A stretch of 64,000 nucleotides of DNA from Edaphobacter flagellatus. Its GTDB lineage: Bacteria > Acidobacteriota > Terriglobia > Terriglobales > Acidobacteriaceae. Positions 63,401-64,000 of the stretch are shown here, piece after piece; the first letter of the stretch is position 1, and each line of letters opens with the position of its first letter. The notes beneath the pieces are model-generated. The model was given only the letters and a program-made list of their open reading frames with translations, made no database searches and was not told the origin of the DNA. The stretch lies in the NCBI RefSeq assembly GCF_025264665.1, contig NZ_CP073697.1, forward strand, positions 2,852,001 through 2,916,000, given 5' to 3'. The translations under genes were made by a program, and so were the position numbers.

Positions 63401-63769
63401 AGCAATCGCACCTTCACGCGCAACTCCTCCGGTGCCGGTTATGTTCAGTGGTTTTCACAGGCCGCCTATACGCTGCCTGCAGCCGGTACTTTTAGTCCGA
63501 CTCCGCGTGGCTCGGTCTACGGACCTGGCTTCGGGACGGTGGATGCTTCGCTGGTGAAGAATACGACGCTTTACGAGAACGTCAAGCTTCAACTTCGCGC
63601 GGAGATGTTCAACATCTTCAACCGGTTGAACCTTGCTCCCGTAAGCGGCAGCTTCGGCTCGACGAACTTTGGCCGTGCCACTACAACCGTTGGTGATAAC
63701 GCTGGCGCTCCTGGACTTGGTTCAGGCGAGCCGTTCAATGTACAGTTTGCGGCGAAGATCGTTTTCTAA
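60473..63769 (+). CDS. TonB-dependent receptor with carboxypeptidase-regulatory-like domain (Oar-like)
   Basis: The 1098-residue outer-membrane protein has a signal peptide (YLFLLVLVSAMTPYLGAQ), then a carboxypeptidase-regulatory Ig-like domain (GTVQDASGAAVPGARVLLTG, FQDIPLGNYSIEVSSQGF, residues about 33-105), a plug with ANIPLNGRDFTQLIKITPGY, QIDGVDNNDIFHNS and MVVKSGTNKFHGSAYYFFRN, and a long beta-barrel ending in a C-terminal aromatic residue (AAKIVF). Such receptors are very abundant in acidobacteria and import large ligands, often glycans or peptides, with TonB energy. GGAGAG lies before the ATG. It is divergent from the GH13-like gene. Confidence 0.92.
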   Translation: MKYLPRYIYLFLLVLVSAMTPYLGAQTFRGGIAGTVQDASGAAVPGARVLLTGTDTGFKREMATTSSGDYTFQDIPLGNYSIEVSSQGFATRRVEKIVVGAGQVYALDIKLSVASATEQVDVSADAVAVDTLSTTNTAIVPGQAVANIPLNGRDFTQLIKITPGYNGAGSVNGARTNQNNWQIDGVDNNDIFHNSVGANQGGVSGVAGVTLPIEAIDQFSVQSQGNAEVGRNGGGLINMVVKSGTNKFHGSAYYFFRNEYFAAKSDFLAPSARKPKIRNNQWGGSLGGPVIHDKLFFFLNYEHQKYIIGAQSAATEPTVDWVAKATTLLNNHNVPVSQTSLNLLTALWPQGNKPGPATVNNFTDSRPQTGYSDNAVGKIDWNINSRQTLSARAFIGSGRQLGNAGVNIWEYYQLAPTHVHNYAVTHNWAISNQLSNQALVGINYFGQTFNDNVHNQNIPALGLNTSVTNPALFGAPSISFPNANFDSIGVTPPLGRQDYTGHVTDTATYIIGKHQFRFGGEFRRNYMNLLYQRNVRGGFTFDGQSSKSLATGSSTPYYLDTSLESSPTDQSVRSLADFLAGYAATGTIVRGTLQRDVWVNQWDIFAQDQYQLLPSLTLNYGVRWDYSGPVYTTNGTLSNFNPNSTSGYSVVGADISTLYPRRYTNVSPRFGFSQKVTEKLVVRGTYGLFFDLPNLNGFFDNRPGNGASVGVQANDAGPNPVFTVSKNTPFVIATGVDPLPSSPTSGAIFGVSTVSPSFKNAYLQNFNLNTEYQLSRSTIVQLGYVGSVGRHLFNVRDINQAAPSASPNTSVNASTGAPCGSSTNCVTALQYSRPYFSKFPTFAAINQFESSAGSNYSSLQAMIRTSGFHGLTAQGSYTYGHGLDNVSGTRNLSPQDSRNLAGEYGNADFDTRHTFNGYIVYEIPTFGSFKPLTQGWEVNSFLTFFTGKPVTPKTSSNNSGTGEKQDRATQIANPNTSNRTFTRNSSGAGYVQWFSQAAYTLPAAGTFSPTPRGSVYGPGFGTVDASLVKNTTLYENVKLQLRAEMFNIFNRLNLAPVSGSFGSTNFGRATTTVGDNAGAPGLGSGEPFNVQFAAKIVF

Positions 63770-63800
63770 TCGCAATGATCTGTCAATAACAACACGTTGT

Positions 63801-63838
63801 GCAGGCTGAGAGTGCGAAACCACTCTCAGCCTGCACTT
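63801..63838 (+). terminator. strong rho-independent terminator after the TonB receptor
   Basis: GCAGGCTGAGAGTG and CACTCTCAGCCTGC form a fourteen-base perfect stem with a CGAAAC loop, followed by ACTTTGTT. It begins 31 bases after the receptor stop. Confidence 0.85.
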
Positions 63839-63883
63839 TGTTACGGCTGCTTTGGCCACTCAAACGATCAGGAGAGTTCTACG

Positions 63884-64000
63884 ATGAAGCGTTTTGCTGC
63901 TGTTGTTGCATCGACCGCCTTGCTTGCGACGCAGGTGTGTTTTGCTCAGATGGGTGCTCCCGGTGAGCGTCCGGTCGCGCTGCCTGCCGCTCCCGGCCCA
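63884..64000 (+). CDS. secreted protein, 5' part only
   Basis: AGGAG lies nine bases before the ATG. The visible 39 residues are a signal peptide (MKRFAAVVASTALLATQVCF, probable cleavage after FAQ) and the start of a Pro/Ala-rich mature region. The gene runs out of the window, so the product cannot be named. It follows the receptor gene after a terminator, so it likely has its own promoter. Confidence 0.6.
   Translation, partial: MKRFAAVVASTALLATQVCFAQMGAPGERPVALPAAPGP

Overview
The window looks like chromosomal DNA from an acidobacterium of the Terriglobia/Acidobacteriaceae type (Terriglobus, Granulicella or Edaphobacter relatives). This is inferred from family content: a PadR regulator next to an 877-residue duplicated MacB/FtsX permease of the acidobacterial orphan-permease (ADOP) type, a very large TonB-dependent receptor with an N-terminal carboxypeptidase-regulatory domain, a bactofilin, a DUF2752 protein and many surface-polysaccharide genes. 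No 16S rRNA or other decisive marker is present.

Layout. (1) 1-10.4 kb is an exopolysaccharide/O-antigen-type cluster that looks clearly more AT-rich than the rest: the end of a Wzz/GumC-like chain-length protein, a GT4 glycosyltransferase, a Wzy-like polymerase, a GT2 transferase, a WbsX-like protein, a reverse-strand operon (HlpA-like transferase, hexapeptide acyltransferase, methyltransferase, NAD-dependent epimerase) and a Wzx-like flippase. (2) 10.5-13.6 kb is a compact integrated element in the tRNA-Ile2(CAT) gene. It is bounded by a 53-bp perfect direct repeat and carries a frame-disrupted tyrosine recombinase, three or four small overlapping unknown genes, a terminator and about 0.8 kb of very GC-rich DNA with no gene I can support. 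(3) 13.8-18.3 kb holds an MFS transporter, an SDR and a zinc alcohol dehydrogenase, probably for sugar-acid use, then a methyltransferase. (4) 18.5-24 kb makes dTDP-L-rhamnose (rmlB, rmlA, rmlD, with rmlC convergent), with a GmhB-like phosphatase and an initiating polyprenyl-phosphate sugar transferase. (5) 23.9-26 kb has a DciA-like gene, gatC and gatA. (6) 26.2-32.7 kb is a polysaccharide export block: an SLBB outer-membrane export protein, a rhamnosyltransferase-like GT2 and a PAP2-Wzi fusion.

(7) 33-52.6 kb is mixed housekeeping and accessory genes: small unknown proteins, FmdE-like, MarC, oxidoreductase, S51 peptidase-like, PadR/ADOP, Pmp3, bactofilin, GYF and DUF2752 membrane proteins, GH28, OPT transporter, ComF and HNH. 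(8) 52.7-60 kb has a fused PabB-PabC, then an HglS-like DUF1338 enzyme followed by a YdiJ-like FAD/Fe-S dehydrogenase, which together suggest conversion of 2-oxoadipate through D-2-hydroxyglutarate to 2-oxoglutarate, and a GH13-like protein that appears to have lost its catalytic residues. (9) 60.5-64 kb has the TonB-dependent receptor, a strong hairpin terminator and the start of a secreted protein cut by the window edge.

Working together, regions 1, 4 and 6 contain most parts of a Wzx/Wzy-type rhamnose-containing surface-polysaccharide system, split over about 32 kb. The most unusual object is the small tRNA-Ile2 element. It duplicates the 5' part of the tRNA rather than the usual 3' part, so the element itself now supplies the upstream region of this tRNA.
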